This document shows, piece by piece, positions 42,345 through 52,098 of a DNA stretch of 64,000 nt. This DNA is from Bradyrhizobium sp. 200 (GTDB taxonomy: Bacteria; Pseudomonadota; Alphaproteobacteria; Rhizobiales; Xanthobacteraceae): the NCBI RefSeq assembly GCF_023100945.1, contig NZ_CP064689.1, positions 2,338,001 through 2,402,000 on the forward strand. Reading direction: 5' to 3'. Position 1 is the first letter of the stretch. Every line of letters starts with the position of its first letter. The position numbers were made by a program, and so were the translations under genes. Below the pieces are notes generated by a model. It was not told the DNA's origin. It was given only the letters and a program-made list of their open reading frames with translations, and ran no database searches.

Positions 42345-44734
42345 CGTCAGCGCCGGCAAATCCTGAAACGCTTTCGGTGCTGGACCGTCCGAACTCCTAC
42401 ATCGGAAAAACAGTGCCGCGGCCGAACCTCGACCGGTTGATGCAGGGGCGGGGGCTCTATGTCAGCGACATCGAGTTGCCGAGAATGGCGCATGTCGTGT
42501 TCCTCCGCTCGCCGCACGCGCACGCGAAAATCAAGGGTATCGACGCTTCGGCGGCCAAGCAGATGCCGGGAGTGATCGCAGTTGTTTCAGGCAAGGAACT
42601 CTCTACCGTCATCACGCCATGGGCTGGCGTGCTCTCGCATCTGAAGGGTCTCAAATCGGCCCCGCAAAGCGCTGTCGCGGTTGACCGCGTATGCTGGCAG
42701 GGCGAAGCGGTTGCGGCCGTGGTGGCGATCAGTCGCGCCCAGGCCGAGGACGCCGCGGAGCTTGTTTCTGTCGAGTATGAGGAGCTCGACGCCGTAACGG
42801 ACATGCGCACCGCACTCGATCCAGCAACAGCCGTGATCCATGCCTCGCTCGGTGACAATCTGGCTTTCGAGCGCAATCACGATGCGGGCGCCGTCGATCA
42901 GGCTTTTGCCGAATCCGATGAGGTGGTGGAGGCAGAGTTCGTTTTCGGACGGCACACCGGCGTGACACTCGAACCGCGCGCGGTGGTAGCGGACTGGAAC
43001 GCCGCGGAAGCGAGACTGACCATCTATCAAGGCACGCAAGCGCCGCACATGGTGCAAAATATTGCGGCGCTTCACCTCGGTTTGAAGGAGTCGCAGGTCC
43101 GCGTGGTCTGCAAGGACGTCGGCGGTTCCTTCGGCATCAAGGTTCACATTTATGCCGACGAGATGGCGACCTACGCGCTGTCCAAGCTGCTGCGGCGTCC
43201 GGTCAAATTCGTCGCCGACCGGGTCGAGAGCTTCAATACCGATATTCATGCCCGCGACCATCGCTGCAAGGGGAAGATTGGTGTCAAGCGCGATGGCGCC
43301 ATTGCGGCATTCGAGATCGACGATCTTACGGGAATCGGGCCCTATTCGATGTATCCGCGCACCAGCGCGATCGAGGCCAATCAGGTCGTCAATCTCGTCG
43401 GTGGTCCCTATGTGACCAGGAACTATCGCGCCCGGGCCCGCGTCGTGTTCCAGAACAAGAACGTGATGTGCCAGTACCGCGCGGTTGGCCATCCGATCGC
43501 CTGCTCGGTGACGGAAGGCTTGGTCGATCTGGCGGCGATGAAGATCGGCATGGACCCGGTCGAGATCCGCCGACGCAACCTGATTGCCGATGACGCTTAT
43601 CCCTGCGCCTCGCCGTCAGGTTTGCGCTTCGAGAAATTGTCGCATCATGCTGCGCTCACCAAGCTCGTCAAAATGATGGATTACAAGGCGTTGCGCGCCG
43701 AGCAGGACGCGCTGCGAGCGAAGAACATTCATCGCGGCATCGGCATCGCCAGCTTCATCGAGGTCACCAATCCCAGTGCGGCATTTTATGGTGTCGGTGG
43801 TGCGAAGATATCCTCGCAAGATGGCGTCGCGGTGCGGCTCGACGCGCAGGGATCGGTGGTCTGCCAAACCAGTATTACCGAGCAGGGACAGGGATCGGAA
43901 TCCCTTACCGCGCAGATCGTCGGAAGCGTGCTCGGCGTCTCGATGGATCGTGTTCGTGTAATCCTGGGCGACACCGACAATACGCCGTATGGCGGAGGCA
44001 CCTGGGCCTCGCGCGGCGCCGGCATCGGTGGAGAGGCCGCGCTTCAAGCCACCAAAACGCTGCGTAAGAACATTCTCGACGTAGCGGCCGCCGTTCTGCA
44101 GTCGGCGCCAGGGGAACTCGACATCGTCAACAATGGCATCGTGAATGTCGTCGATGGTGCGCCTCGGATCGATTTGAGCGAGCTCGCGCGCATTGTCTAT
44201 TTCCGCCCCGACACGTTGCCGCCGGGCATTCAGCCCGAGTTTATGGCCACCCGGCACTTTGTCCCGCGGGAATACCCTTTCGCCTTCACCAATGGCGTTC
44301 AGGCTTCGTGGCTGGAGGTCGATACCGATACCGGCTTCGTAAAGTTGCTGAAGCACTGGGTGGTCGAGGATTGCGGCACCATCATCAACCCCCAACTGGT
44401 CGATGAGCAGATCAGGGGTGGCGTGGTGCAGGGCCTTGGCGCCGCCCTGTTCGAGAAATGCGTCTATGACGAACGCGGTCAGCTCACCAACGCCAATATG
44501 GCCGACTATCTGGTGCCGATGTCCGGGGAAATGCCAGATATCGATATCGGGCATGTGGTCTCGCCAACGCTGGAATCAGAGCTGGGAGCCAAGGGTGCAG
44601 GGGAGGCCGGCACGGCGGGTGCGGCGGCGGCCGTAACCAACGCGGTCAACGATGCGCTCAGACCGTTTGGGACAATCATCACGGAAATCCCGCTCACGCC
44701 TCAGGTCATCCTGACTGCGTTGGGGCGAATATAG
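42341..44734 (+). CDS. Molybdenum hydroxylase large subunit (xanthine-oxidase family)
   Basis: 797 aa from ATG 42341, overlapping the 2Fe-2S gene by ATGA. Family motifs: GGSFGIKVHIY for the cofactor site, GQGSESLTAQIVGSVLG, and the catalytic glutamate in GAGEAGTAG (about Glu755). The active-site loop reads CQYRAVGHPIACS instead of the AYRCSF of carbon monoxide dehydrogenase, so the copper-binding cysteine is lacking and CO is not the substrate. Likely hydroxylates an aldehyde or N-heterocycle. Confidence 0.92.
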   Translation: MTSAPANPETLSVLDRPNSYIGKTVPRPNLDRLMQGRGLYVSDIELPRMAHVVFLRSPHAHAKIKGIDASAAKQMPGVIAVVSGKELSTVITPWAGVLSHLKGLKSAPQSAVAVDRVCWQGEAVAAVVAISRAQAEDAAELVSVEYEELDAVTDMRTALDPATAVIHASLGDNLAFERNHDAGAVDQAFAESDEVVEAEFVFGRHTGVTLEPRAVVADWNAAEARLTIYQGTQAPHMVQNIAALHLGLKESQVRVVCKDVGGSFGIKVHIYADEMATYALSKLLRRPVKFVADRVESFNTDIHARDHRCKGKIGVKRDGAIAAFEIDDLTGIGPYSMYPRTSAIEANQVVNLVGGPYVTRNYRARARVVFQNKNVMCQYRAVGHPIACSVTEGLVDLAAMKIGMDPVEIRRRNLIADDAYPCASPSGLRFEKLSHHAALTKLVKMMDYKALRAEQDALRAKNIHRGIGIASFIEVTNPSAAFYGVGGAKISSQDGVAVRLDAQGSVVCQTSITEQGQGSESLTAQIVGSVLGVSMDRVRVILGDTDNTPYGGGTWASRGAGIGGEAALQATKTLRKNILDVAAAVLQSAPGELDIVNNGIVNVVDGAPRIDLSELARIVYFRPDTLPPGIQPEFMATRHFVPREYPFAFTNGVQASWLEVDTDTGFVKLLKHWVVEDCGTIINPQLVDEQIRGGVVQGLGAALFEKCVYDERGQLTNANMADYLVPMSGEMPDIDIGHVVSPTLESELGAKGAGEAGTAGAAAAVTNAVNDALRPFGTIITEIPLTPQVILTALGRI

Positions 44735-44796
44735 TACGACGGCATCAAGACCGACCAGACAGAACGAGAAGACATATAGACCAGGCCCAACCCGCC

Positions 44797-45092
44797 ATGC
44801 AGACCGAGTCAGATGAAGTCCTCTATGACGTGGCCGATCATATCGCGGTCATCACGCTCAATGCTCCCGAGCGTATGAATACGATTTCGGGCCCCATGCT
44901 GAATGACCTGACGCGGCTGCTTATCAGGGTCAACGAGGATCGCGGCGTTCGTTGTGTGATCCTCACCGGCAATGGGCGCGCATTTTGCGCCGGCCTAGAT
45001 TTGCGGAAAGAGCGCAGCGGCGACGGTCTCAGCGCGGCTTCGTCACGACTTCGCTGGACCTGCGCAACACGCCGCCGACCGCGCTATTCGGC
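44797..45092 (+). pseudogene. Enoyl-CoA hydratase fragment, frameshifted and 3'-truncated
   Basis: The frame from ATG 44797 encodes the start of a crotonase (HIAVITLNAPERMNTISGPM, DRGVRCVILTGNGRAFCAGL, DLRKERSGDGLSAASS). Homology then jumps one frame (TSLDLRNTPPTALFG at 45048-45092) and stops. The second oxyanion-hole motif and catalytic glutamates are missing. The 3' end overlaps the convergent alcohol dehydrogenase, whose insertion or a deletion probably removed the rest. Confidence 0.8.
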
Positions 45093-46238
45093 TGCCGCAT
45101 TCGCGATCGCGCCCGCCTGCCGGTTGGTCACCACCACCTTGATGGCATCTTCGACGCGCTCGCGGGCATAGCGCAGCGCGGTCGGCAGGTCGGCCAGCGG
45201 AAAGGTGTGGGTGTGGATCTTCGTCGCATCGAAACGCTTCTCTGCCATCAGCGTCATGGCGCGGCGGGTAGCACTGCGACCTTCGCCGCGAATTCCGAAA
45301 GTATAGATATTGTTCTTCACGAGATGCGCGAGATCCATGGTAACTGGATCGTGCGGAAACGCAGCGAGGCAGATTTTCCCGCCGCGATTGGTCATGTGAA
45401 TGGCCTGGTTGATCGTCGCCTCGGTGCCGGCGCACTCGACCACATAGTCCGCGCCGATACCGCCGGTGAGTTGTTTGACGATCTCAACCGCGTCCTCGTC
45501 GTTGATATTGACGATACGGTCGGCACCGAGCTCCCGACCGATTGCCAGCCGCCTGTTGCGTGTTCCCGTCAGGATGACCGGGCTGGCGCCGAGCGCCTTG
45601 GCAACGGCCACCGCGAGTAGCCCGATCGGACCCGGGCCGATCACCACGACGCTCTCGCCGGCGACCAACCCTCCCAACTCCGTCAGCCCATACATCGAGG
45701 TACCCGCGGTGACGACCAGCGTCGCCTCCGCGTCGCTCATGGTATCGGGCACCCGCGCCAGCGTGTTGATGTGATTGACGGCGTATTCAGCAAAGCCGCC
45801 GTCCGTCGTGAAGCCGTTCGCGCGATGGCCCTTCTCCGGCTTTCCGTAATTCAGACATGACGTATACATGCCCTGGCGGCACCGCTTGCACTGGCCGCAG
45901 CCGGCGTGGATCTCCACGCTGATCCGCTCGCCGATCTTGAATTCGTCGACGTCGGGCCCGAGCGCAGCGACGGTGCCCATATACTCGTGGCCCGGCGTGA
46001 AATTCTTGTTGAAGGGCAGGCCGCCTCCAATGCTGGCCGGCGATCCCGAATGAATGATTTCGAGATCGGTGGCACAGATCGCAACCGCATCGATCCGGAC
46101 CAGGACTTCGGCGCGTGAAGGTAAAGGTACTGGCTTCTCCCGCAGCAGAAGCTGATCCGGTTCGCCGAGCACCCAGGCTCTCATCCGGTCAGGAATCGGA
46201 AGATCGGGCGACGTTTTCACGCCTGGAGGTTGGTACAT
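45084..46238 (-). CDS. Zinc-dependent medium-chain alcohol dehydrogenase
   Basis: 384 aa from ATG 46238 with AGAGGAGAG upstream. Catalytic zinc: C-A-T-D near residue 55 and GHEYMG. Structural zinc: HAGCGQCKRCRQGMYTSC. NAD(P) site: VVVIGPGPIGLLAVAVAKAL. Family resembles sorbitol/threonine dehydrogenases. Oxidises an unknown secondary alcohol or sugar. Confidence 0.92.
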   Translation of the reverse strand: MYQPPGVKTSPDLPIPDRMRAWVLGEPDQLLLREKPVPLPSRAEVLVRIDAVAICATDLEIIHSGSPASIGGGLPFNKNFTPGHEYMGTVAALGPDVDEFKIGERISVEIHAGCGQCKRCRQGMYTSCLNYGKPEKGHRANGFTTDGGFAEYAVNHINTLARVPDTMSDAEATLVVTAGTSMYGLTELGGLVAGESVVVIGPGPIGLLAVAVAKALGASPVILTGTRNRRLAIGRELGADRIVNINDEDAVEIVKQLTGGIGADYVVECAGTEATINQAIHMTNRGGKICLAAFPHDPVTMDLAHLVKNNIYTFGIRGEGRSATRRAMTLMAEKRFDATKIHTHTFPLADLPTALRYARERVEDAIKVVVTNRQAGAIANAAAE

Positions 46239-46416
46239 GGTCTCTCCTCTCGCGCCGGATGCTACCGGACATCGCCAGCCGGCGAAATTGCCGGATGCCG
46301 CTAGCATCAGCTTTGCTGCATAGCAAAACGCTTGTCGCAAAACCTTCATACGCAGCCTATACTTGCACACCGGTCGGTGATGAGATCGTCAATTGCCCCC
46401 TAAACCGGAGTGCCCC

Positions 46417-47424
46417 ATGAAGACCGTCCGTTTTGTATTTGCCTTGCTGGCGCTGTCGCTGATCGCGCCCTGGCAATCCGCCAAAGCGGCCGACGTCATC
46501 TGCTACAATTGCCCGCCGGAATGGGCGGACTGGGCTTCGATGCTCAAGGCGATCAAGGCCGATCTTAACTACGACATCCCGCACGACAACAAGAATTCCG
46601 GCCAGGCGCTGGCGCAGATCCTCGCCGAGAAGAGCAACCCGGTCGGCGATATCGGCTATTTCGGTGTCACCTTCGGCATGAAGGCCAAGGCGCAGGATGC
46701 GCTCGAGCCATACAAGCCGGCGAAATGGGACCTGGTCCCTGCCGGCTTGAAGGACGCCGACGGCTACTGGACCACGATCCATTCTGGCACGCTTGGCCTG
46801 TTCGTGAACAAGGACGCACTCGGCGGCAAGCCGGTGCCGGCCTGCTGGAAGGATCTCCTGAAGCCCGACTACAAGGGCATGGTCGGCTATCTCGATCCGT
46901 CGTCGGCCGCGGTCGGGTATGTCGGCGCGGTCGCGATCAATCTGGCGCTCGGTGGCTCCGAAACAAACTTCGATCCCGCGATCAATTTCTTCAAGGACCT
47001 GCGGAAGAACGATCCGATCGTTCCCAAGCAGACGTCCTACGCCCGCGTCGTCTCCGGCGAGATGCCGATCTTGTTCGACTATGATTTCAATGCCTATCGC
47101 GCGAAATATTCAGAAAAAGGCAATTTTGAATTCGTGATCCCCTGCGAGGGATCGGTGGTGTTTCCTTACGTCGTTGGCCTCGTCAAAAACGCACCCGACA
47201 AGGACAAGGCGAAGAAGGTGCTGGATTATCTTTTGTCCGACAAGGGACAGGCGATCTGGACCAACGCTTATCTCCGCCCCGCGCGGCCGATCGACCTGCC
47301 CGAGGCGGTGAAGAAGAAATTCCTGCCTGACGGCGACTATGCGCGCGCCAAGAACGTCGACTGGGGACAGATGGAAAACGTGCAAAAAGGCTTTGTCGAC
47401 CGCTATCTCGCCGAGGTCCGCTGA
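46417..47424 (+). CDS. ABC transporter periplasmic binding protein (Fe3+/phosphonate/spermidine-like class)
   Basis: 335 aa from ATG 46417 with CCGGAG upstream. A signal peptide (FVFALLALSLIAPWQSAKAA) is followed by VICYNCPPEWADWASMLKAI, then SGTLGLFVNKDALGG, FPYVVGLVKNAPDKDKAKKV and DKGQAIWTNAYLRPARPIDL. The fold is solute-binding type 2 (SBP_bac_6-like). A C-Y-N-C pair at the mature N-terminus is unusual. First gene of a five-gene operon ending with a phosphodiesterase, which points to a phosphorus-containing ligand. Confidence 0.85.
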   Translation: MKTVRFVFALLALSLIAPWQSAKAADVICYNCPPEWADWASMLKAIKADLNYDIPHDNKNSGQALAQILAEKSNPVGDIGYFGVTFGMKAKAQDALEPYKPAKWDLVPAGLKDADGYWTTIHSGTLGLFVNKDALGGKPVPACWKDLLKPDYKGMVGYLDPSSAAVGYVGAVAINLALGGSETNFDPAINFFKDLRKNDPIVPKQTSYARVVSGEMPILFDYDFNAYRAKYSEKGNFEFVIPCEGSVVFPYVVGLVKNAPDKDKAKKVLDYLLSDKGQAIWTNAYLRPARPIDLPEAVKKKFLPDGDYARAKNVDWGQMENVQKGFVDRYLAEVR

Positions 47425-47461
47425 GGCAATATGGCGCCCGTCGCCGGGGCGCTATCTTCTG

Positions 47462-48277
47462 ATGTCACATAGGTCTTTTGTCTGGTTGTGCCTGCTGCCG
47501 CTTGCGGTAGTGACAGCGGCATTTTTCCTGCTGCCGATGGCGCGGCTCGTCGTAACCGGAGCAGGCGGACCGCAGGGGCTCGCGGGATATCTCGCGATCC
47601 TGACCGAGCCGCGCTACCGCGCGACGCTTGTCAACACGGTCCTGCTTGCCACCGCGACCACCCTTGTGACCCTGATCGTAGCGACGATCGCCGGAATGTT
47701 CCTGCAACGGCATCGTTTCCCCGGTCGCGCCGTCCTCATTGCGATGCTGACCTTTCCGCTGGCGTTTCCCGGCGTCGTGGTGGGCTTCATGATCATTCTC
47801 CTCGCCGGGCGGCAGGGCCTGATCGGCGATTTCTCCAACCGCCTGTTTGGCGAGAAGCTGGTCTTCGCCTATTCGATCTACGGCCTGTTTCTCGGCTATC
47901 TGTATTTCTCCATCCCGCGCGTCATTCTCACCATCATGGCCGCGGTCCAGAAGCTCGATGTCGGCCTGGAAGAAGCCGCGCGTTCGCTCGGCGCGGGCCC
48001 CTGGGCGGTGCAGCGCGATGTCGTTCTGCCGGCCCTGGCGCCGGCCTTCGTCGCCTCCGGTGCGATTGCCTTTGCAACCGCGATGGGGGCGTTCGGTACG
48101 GCGTTTACGTTGGCGACGAACATCGACGTGCTGCCGATGCTGATCTATACCGAGTTCACGCTGGCGGCGAATTTCGCCACATCGGCCGCGCTGTCGGTCG
48201 GACTTGGCATCATCACCTGGCTCATTCTTGCGCTCGCCCGTTCGTTCAGCGGAAGCGCCGTTGCGGCGGCTGGATGA
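47462..48277 (+). CDS. ABC transporter permease 1
   Basis: 271 aa from ATG 47462, about six membrane helices. The EAA loop reads EEAARSLGAGPWAVQRDVVL. Pairs with the next permease. The spacing to the binding-protein gene is 37 bp and no strong ribosome site is seen. Confidence 0.88.
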   Translation: MSHRSFVWLCLLPLAVVTAAFFLLPMARLVVTGAGGPQGLAGYLAILTEPRYRATLVNTVLLATATTLVTLIVATIAGMFLQRHRFPGRAVLIAMLTFPLAFPGVVVGFMIILLAGRQGLIGDFSNRLFGEKLVFAYSIYGLFLGYLYFSIPRVILTIMAAVQKLDVGLEEAARSLGAGPWAVQRDVVLPALAPAFVASGAIAFATAMGAFGTAFTLATNIDVLPMLIYTEFTLAANFATSAALSVGLGIITWLILALARSFSGSAVAAAG

Positions 48278-48281
48278 GACC

Positions 48282-49067
48282 ATGCGCGATCGCCTGATCT
48301 TCACCGGCCAGTTTATCTTCACCCTGCTGGTGGCCGGATTCCTGGTGGTGCCGGCGATCCTGTCGATCTCCGCCGGCGTCACGGTGAGCTACTTTCGCGG
48401 CATCCAGTCCGGCGTGACCCTGCAATGGGTCGTACAGGTATGGGAACTCTATGCCGGCACCATCCTCCTGTCATTCGTGGTCGCATTTGCGACTCTTGCG
48501 GTAACGCTCGCCGCAGGCGTTCCAGCCGCCTATGCCTTGCATGTGCGGGGAGGGCGCCTGTCGCGGATCGTCGAGGAAATCATCACGCTGCCGCTGGCGA
48601 TCCCCGGTCTGGCCATCGCGCTGGCGCTGCTCCTGACCTACGGAGGTTTCGGCGATTTCCGCCGCTCCTGGTTATTCATTCTCGCAGGCCATGTCATCTT
48701 CACCATGCCCTTCATGGTGCGATCGGTCATGGCCGTGTTCGCGACCGTTGACATCAAGACGCTGGACGAGGGCGCGGCGTCGCTTGGCGCATCGCCGTGG
48801 CGGCGCTTCCGCGACGTGATCGTGCCCAACGCCGTGCCGGGAATATTGGCAGGCAGCCTGATGGTGGTGACGCTGTCGCTCGGTGAATTCAACCTGACCT
48901 GGATGCTGCACACGCCGTTGACCAAGACGCTGCCGATTGGCCTCGCCGACAGCTATGCCTCGATGCGGCTGGAAGTGGCCTCAGCCTATACGCTGATCTT
49001 CTTCGTGATGATCATCCCGCTGCTGGTTGCCATGCAATTGTTTGCCGAGAAGGAACAGAAGAGATGA
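48282..49067 (+). CDS. ABC transporter permease 2
   Basis: 261 aa from ATG 48282 with GGATGAG upstream, 4 bp after permease 1. Six membrane helices; the EAA loop reads DEGAASLGASPWRRFRDVIV. Ends in an ATGA overlap with the ATPase gene. Confidence 0.9.
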   Translation: MRDRLIFTGQFIFTLLVAGFLVVPAILSISAGVTVSYFRGIQSGVTLQWVVQVWELYAGTILLSFVVAFATLAVTLAAGVPAAYALHVRGGRLSRIVEEIITLPLAIPGLAIALALLLTYGGFGDFRRSWLFILAGHVIFTMPFMVRSVMAVFATVDIKTLDEGAASLGASPWRRFRDVIVPNAVPGILAGSLMVVTLSLGEFNLTWMLHTPLTKTLPIGLADSYASMRLEVASAYTLIFFVMIIPLLVAMQLFAEKEQKR

Positions 49068-50125
49068 GTGCGCAGGCCGGACACGGCGCCTCGGTGCATA
49101 TCGAGGGCTGCGGCAAGACCTTTGCCGACGGAACGCGCGCGCTCGAACCTGCAACGCTAGAGATCGCCCGTGGCGAAACGCTGGTGCTGCTCGGCCCCTC
49201 CGGCTGTGGCAAGACCACCATGCTGCGCATCATCGCAGGGCTCGAAGTGCCCGATACCGGCGGCAGGGTGCTGTTCGACGGCAAGGACATGACGGCGGTG
49301 CCGATCGAGCGGCGCAACGTCGGCATGGTATTCCAATCCTACGCGCTTTTTCCCAACATGACCGTATCGGACAATATCGGCTATGGTCTGAAGATCCGCG
49401 GGATACCGGCCAAGGAGCGGGCGGCACGCGTCGCCGAACTGGTGGCGCTGACCAATATCTCCGGGCTCGAGAGCCGCCGCATCGACCAGCTCTCCGGCGG
49501 GCAGCGTCAGAGGGTCGCGCTGGCGCGCGCCGTTGCGATCCGGCCGGGCATCCTGTTGCTCGACGAACCGCTGACGGCGCTCGATGCCGCGTTGCGCGAC
49601 CGGCTGCGCGGCGAACTAAATCGTCTGCTCCGCGCGCTGGGCATCACTACGATCTACGTGACCCACGATCAGTCCGAGGCCATGGAGCTCGGCGATCGCG
49701 TCGTCGTCATGCAGAAGGGAGCGATTGCCCAGATCGGCACGCCGCGCGAGATCTACTTCACGCCGCGAAGTCGCTTTGTTGCCGAATTCATTGGCGCTGC
49801 GAATATTGTCGAAGCGGCCATCGAGGGCGGTCATCTCGTGTTACCGGGCGGACGACAGCCGATTCACTGCGACGGGGACATGCCGGCGGCGGTTGCGATG
49901 ATCCGTCCCGAAACCATCCGCGTGACGGCGGCCGGAAGCGCGTCGCTTTCGGGCACTATCGACAGCGTCAGCTTCATCGGTGACAGGCAACGGCTGGTCG
50001 TCAGTGGCGCGTCCAACAGGTTGCTCACGGTCGATGCGCCGAATACGCTTCGAGCAAGGCCAGGCGAACGGATCGGACTATCGATTTCGCCGGACGCCGT
50101 CCGTCTGTTGCCGCCTGAAAACTGA
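49064..50125 (+). CDS. ABC transporter ATPase with TOBE domain
   Basis: 353 aa. Walker A GPSGCGKTT, Q-loop VFQSYALFPNMTV, signature QLSGGQRQRVALARAV, Walker B ILLLDEPLTALD and H-loop THDQSEAMELGD. The C-terminal 110 residues are a TOBE regulatory domain (AVAMIRPETIRVTAAGSASL), as in the FbpC/PotA/PhnT group. It energises uptake through the two permeases. Confidence 0.94.
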   Translation: MSAQAGHGASVHIEGCGKTFADGTRALEPATLEIARGETLVLLGPSGCGKTTMLRIIAGLEVPDTGGRVLFDGKDMTAVPIERRNVGMVFQSYALFPNMTVSDNIGYGLKIRGIPAKERAARVAELVALTNISGLESRRIDQLSGGQRQRVALARAVAIRPGILLLDEPLTALDAALRDRLRGELNRLLRALGITTIYVTHDQSEAMELGDRVVVMQKGAIAQIGTPREIYFTPRSRFVAEFIGAANIVEAAIEGGHLVLPGGRQPIHCDGDMPAAVAMIRPETIRVTAAGSASLSGTIDSVSFIGDRQRLVVSGASNRLLTVDAPNTLRARPGERIGLSISPDAVRLLPPEN

Positions 50126-50133
50126 GAACGCCG

Positions 50134-50973
50134 ATGTCGTCAAAACCGGTTCTTATTGCGCAGATTTCCGACCTGCATATCAAGCCGCCGGGATCGCTGG
50201 CCTATGGCCGGGTCGATACCGCCAAGGCCCTCGATCGCTGCGTCGCGGCGCTGAACGAATTCGATCCGGCGCCCGATTTTGTGGTGATCTCCGGCGATCT
50301 CGCCGACACGCCGACGGCTGAGGAATATCAGTACCTCAAGCGGCTGCTGGCGCCGCTCAAACCTCCGTTCGCCGGTGTTCCGGGCAATCACGATTCTCGC
50401 GAACTGATGCGTGCCGCCTTTCCTTCCGCTTCGTATGCCTTCGTGTCCGGGCCGCTCAATCAAAAGATCGAGGTCGCCGGGCTCGATCTGCTGTTGCTGG
50501 ATTCAAGCGTGCATCGAAAGCCGCATGGCGCGCTTGAGGAGGCTACGTTGCAATGGTTGGATGAGATGTTGGCTTCGTCGCCCGACCGGCCGGCGCTGCT
50601 GTTCTTGCACCATCCGCCGTTCAAGGCGGGCATTTGGCACATGGACCGCCAGAACCTCCTCAACGCAGAAGAACTCGCGTCCATCGTGCGCCGTCATCCG
50701 CGCGTGCAATTGATCGCAGCCGGGCATGTCCATCGCGCAACACTGACCATGTTTGCGGGCGTGCCGACCACCATTTGCCCAGCCCCGAATCATGCGGTCG
50801 ATCTCGACCTCGCTGGGCTGCGCGAACCTTCGTTCAAGGTCGAGCCACCGGCTTTCCATCTCCATACATGGTTTCCAGGCGAGGGGTTCGGCGCCGTCGT
50901 TACCCATCAAGTCCCGATCGGCACCTTCGACGGCCCGCATCCGTTTTTTGGGCCGGACGGAAAGTTGCTGTAA
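50134..50973 (+). CDS. Calcineurin-type phosphodiesterase (CpdA/GpdQ-like)
   Basis: 279 aa, 8 bp after the ATPase. Metal-binding motifs are all present: D-L-H (Asp13, His15), SGDLAD (Asp55), GNHD (Asn85, His86), LHHPPF and GHVH. Family members hydrolyse cyclic nucleotides or glycerophosphodiesters. Placement in the importer operon suggests it cleaves the imported ligand, probably a phosphodiester, rather than cAMP; that is inference. Confidence 0.9.
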   Translation: MSSKPVLIAQISDLHIKPPGSLAYGRVDTAKALDRCVAALNEFDPAPDFVVISGDLADTPTAEEYQYLKRLLAPLKPPFAGVPGNHDSRELMRAAFPSASYAFVSGPLNQKIEVAGLDLLLLDSSVHRKPHGALEEATLQWLDEMLASSPDRPALLFLHHPPFKAGIWHMDRQNLLNAEELASIVRRHPRVQLIAAGHVHRATLTMFAGVPTTICPAPNHAVDLDLAGLREPSFKVEPPAFHLHTWFPGEGFGAVVTHQVPIGTFDGPHPFFGPDGKLL

Positions 50974-51129
50974 TCGCCACCGCGCCTGCTGCTGATGGGT
51001 AGTAGATTCGCCGCCGGGCTATTTCACTGTCGGGGACCGATTGCAAAGCGGAGAGTTCGAGCGCAAGCTTTCCCCAAGAAATGGCGGCTCGGATCAAGCA
51101 AATTGGCCGCCGATATGTTTGGGGGGCGA

Positions 51130-52098
51130 ATGCGCCTGATCCATGTTCTGATTCCGGCGTTCGCGCTGCTCTCGAGCCATCAGGCGGTTGCGCAGGCGAG
51201 CTATCCGGACCGGCCCATCAAGATGATCGTGCCGCTGGCCGCGGCAAGTGCGGTCGATGTCGCCGCGCGGATCGTCACCCAGAAGATGGCTGACAATATG
51301 GGCCAGCAGATCGTGATCCTGAACCAGCCGGGCGCGTCAGGGCTGATCGGGGCGGAGGCCGTCGCCCGCGCCGAATCGGACGGCTACACGATTGGCGGCT
51401 TCAACGACAGTATCATGACGATGGTGCCGAACCTGCAGTCCAAGATGCGCTGGGACATCCTCAGGGATTTCGAGCCGGTGTCGCTGGTTGCGACGGTGGA
51501 GTGGGGGTTGATTGCCAACAATCAGGCCAGCTTCAGGAGCGCAGCAGACTTGATCGCGGCCGCGAAGGCGTCACCCGGCAAGATCGACTATGGCTCTGGC
51601 GGGCCGGGAAGCCCGCAGCATCTGGCGATGGCGATGTTCGCGTCGGCTGCCGGCATATCGCTGACGCATGTGCCCTACAAGGGCGCCACCCAAGCTGCGA
51701 CCGACATTGCCGCCGGCCAGATTCCCGTCGGTTTCCAGGGCCTGGGCACGGTCGCAACGCTCGTGCGTGGCGGTCAACTCAGGCTGATCGGGGTCACCAC
51801 CGAGAAGAGATTGTCGCAATTCCCCGATGTGCCGACCGTTTCGGAGTCCGGCCTGCCCGGCTTCTTCTTCAACTCATGGTTCGCGATTCTTGCCCCCGCC
51901 GGTACCCCGAAGGCTGTCATTACCCGCCTGAATGCCGAGGTGCTGAAGGCCGTCGGCGATGGCGATGTGCGCCGCAAGCTTGAAGAGATGGGTTTCGCCG
52001 TGCGCGGCAGTTCAGCGGAGGAGCTGCGCGCCATGACGCGCGATCAGCTCGCGAAGTATGAGCGCGTGATCAAGGAAACGGGAATCGCCAAGGAATAG
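51130..52098 (+). CDS. Tripartite-tricarboxylate-type binding protein (Bug/TctC family)
   Basis: 322 aa from ATG 51130 with GGGGGG upstream. A signal peptide (LIHVLIPAFALLSSHQAVAQ) is followed by YPDRPIKMIVPLAAASAVDV, ARIVTQKMADNMGQQIVILN, GASGLIGAEAVARAESDGY and YKGATQAATDIAAGQIPVGF. Periplasmic receptor for a carboxylate. No TctA/TctB membrane genes lie nearby, as is common for Bug proteins. Confidence 0.92.
   Translation: MRLIHVLIPAFALLSSHQAVAQASYPDRPIKMIVPLAAASAVDVAARIVTQKMADNMGQQIVILNQPGASGLIGAEAVARAESDGYTIGGFNDSIMTMVPNLQSKMRWDILRDFEPVSLVATVEWGLIANNQASFRSAADLIAAAKASPGKIDYGSGGPGSPQHLAMAMFASAAGISLTHVPYKGATQAATDIAAGQIPVGFQGLGTVATLVRGGQLRLIGVTTEKRLSQFPDVPTVSESGLPGFFFNSWFAILAPAGTPKAVITRLNAEVLKAVGDGDVRRKLEEMGFAVRGSSAEELRAMTRDQLAKYERVIKETGIAKE

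Noticed and set aside
42341..44734. Carbon monoxide dehydrogenase large subunit
   Set aside because: The copper-binding cysteine loop (AYRCSF) is absent, so it is another member of the xanthine-oxidase family.
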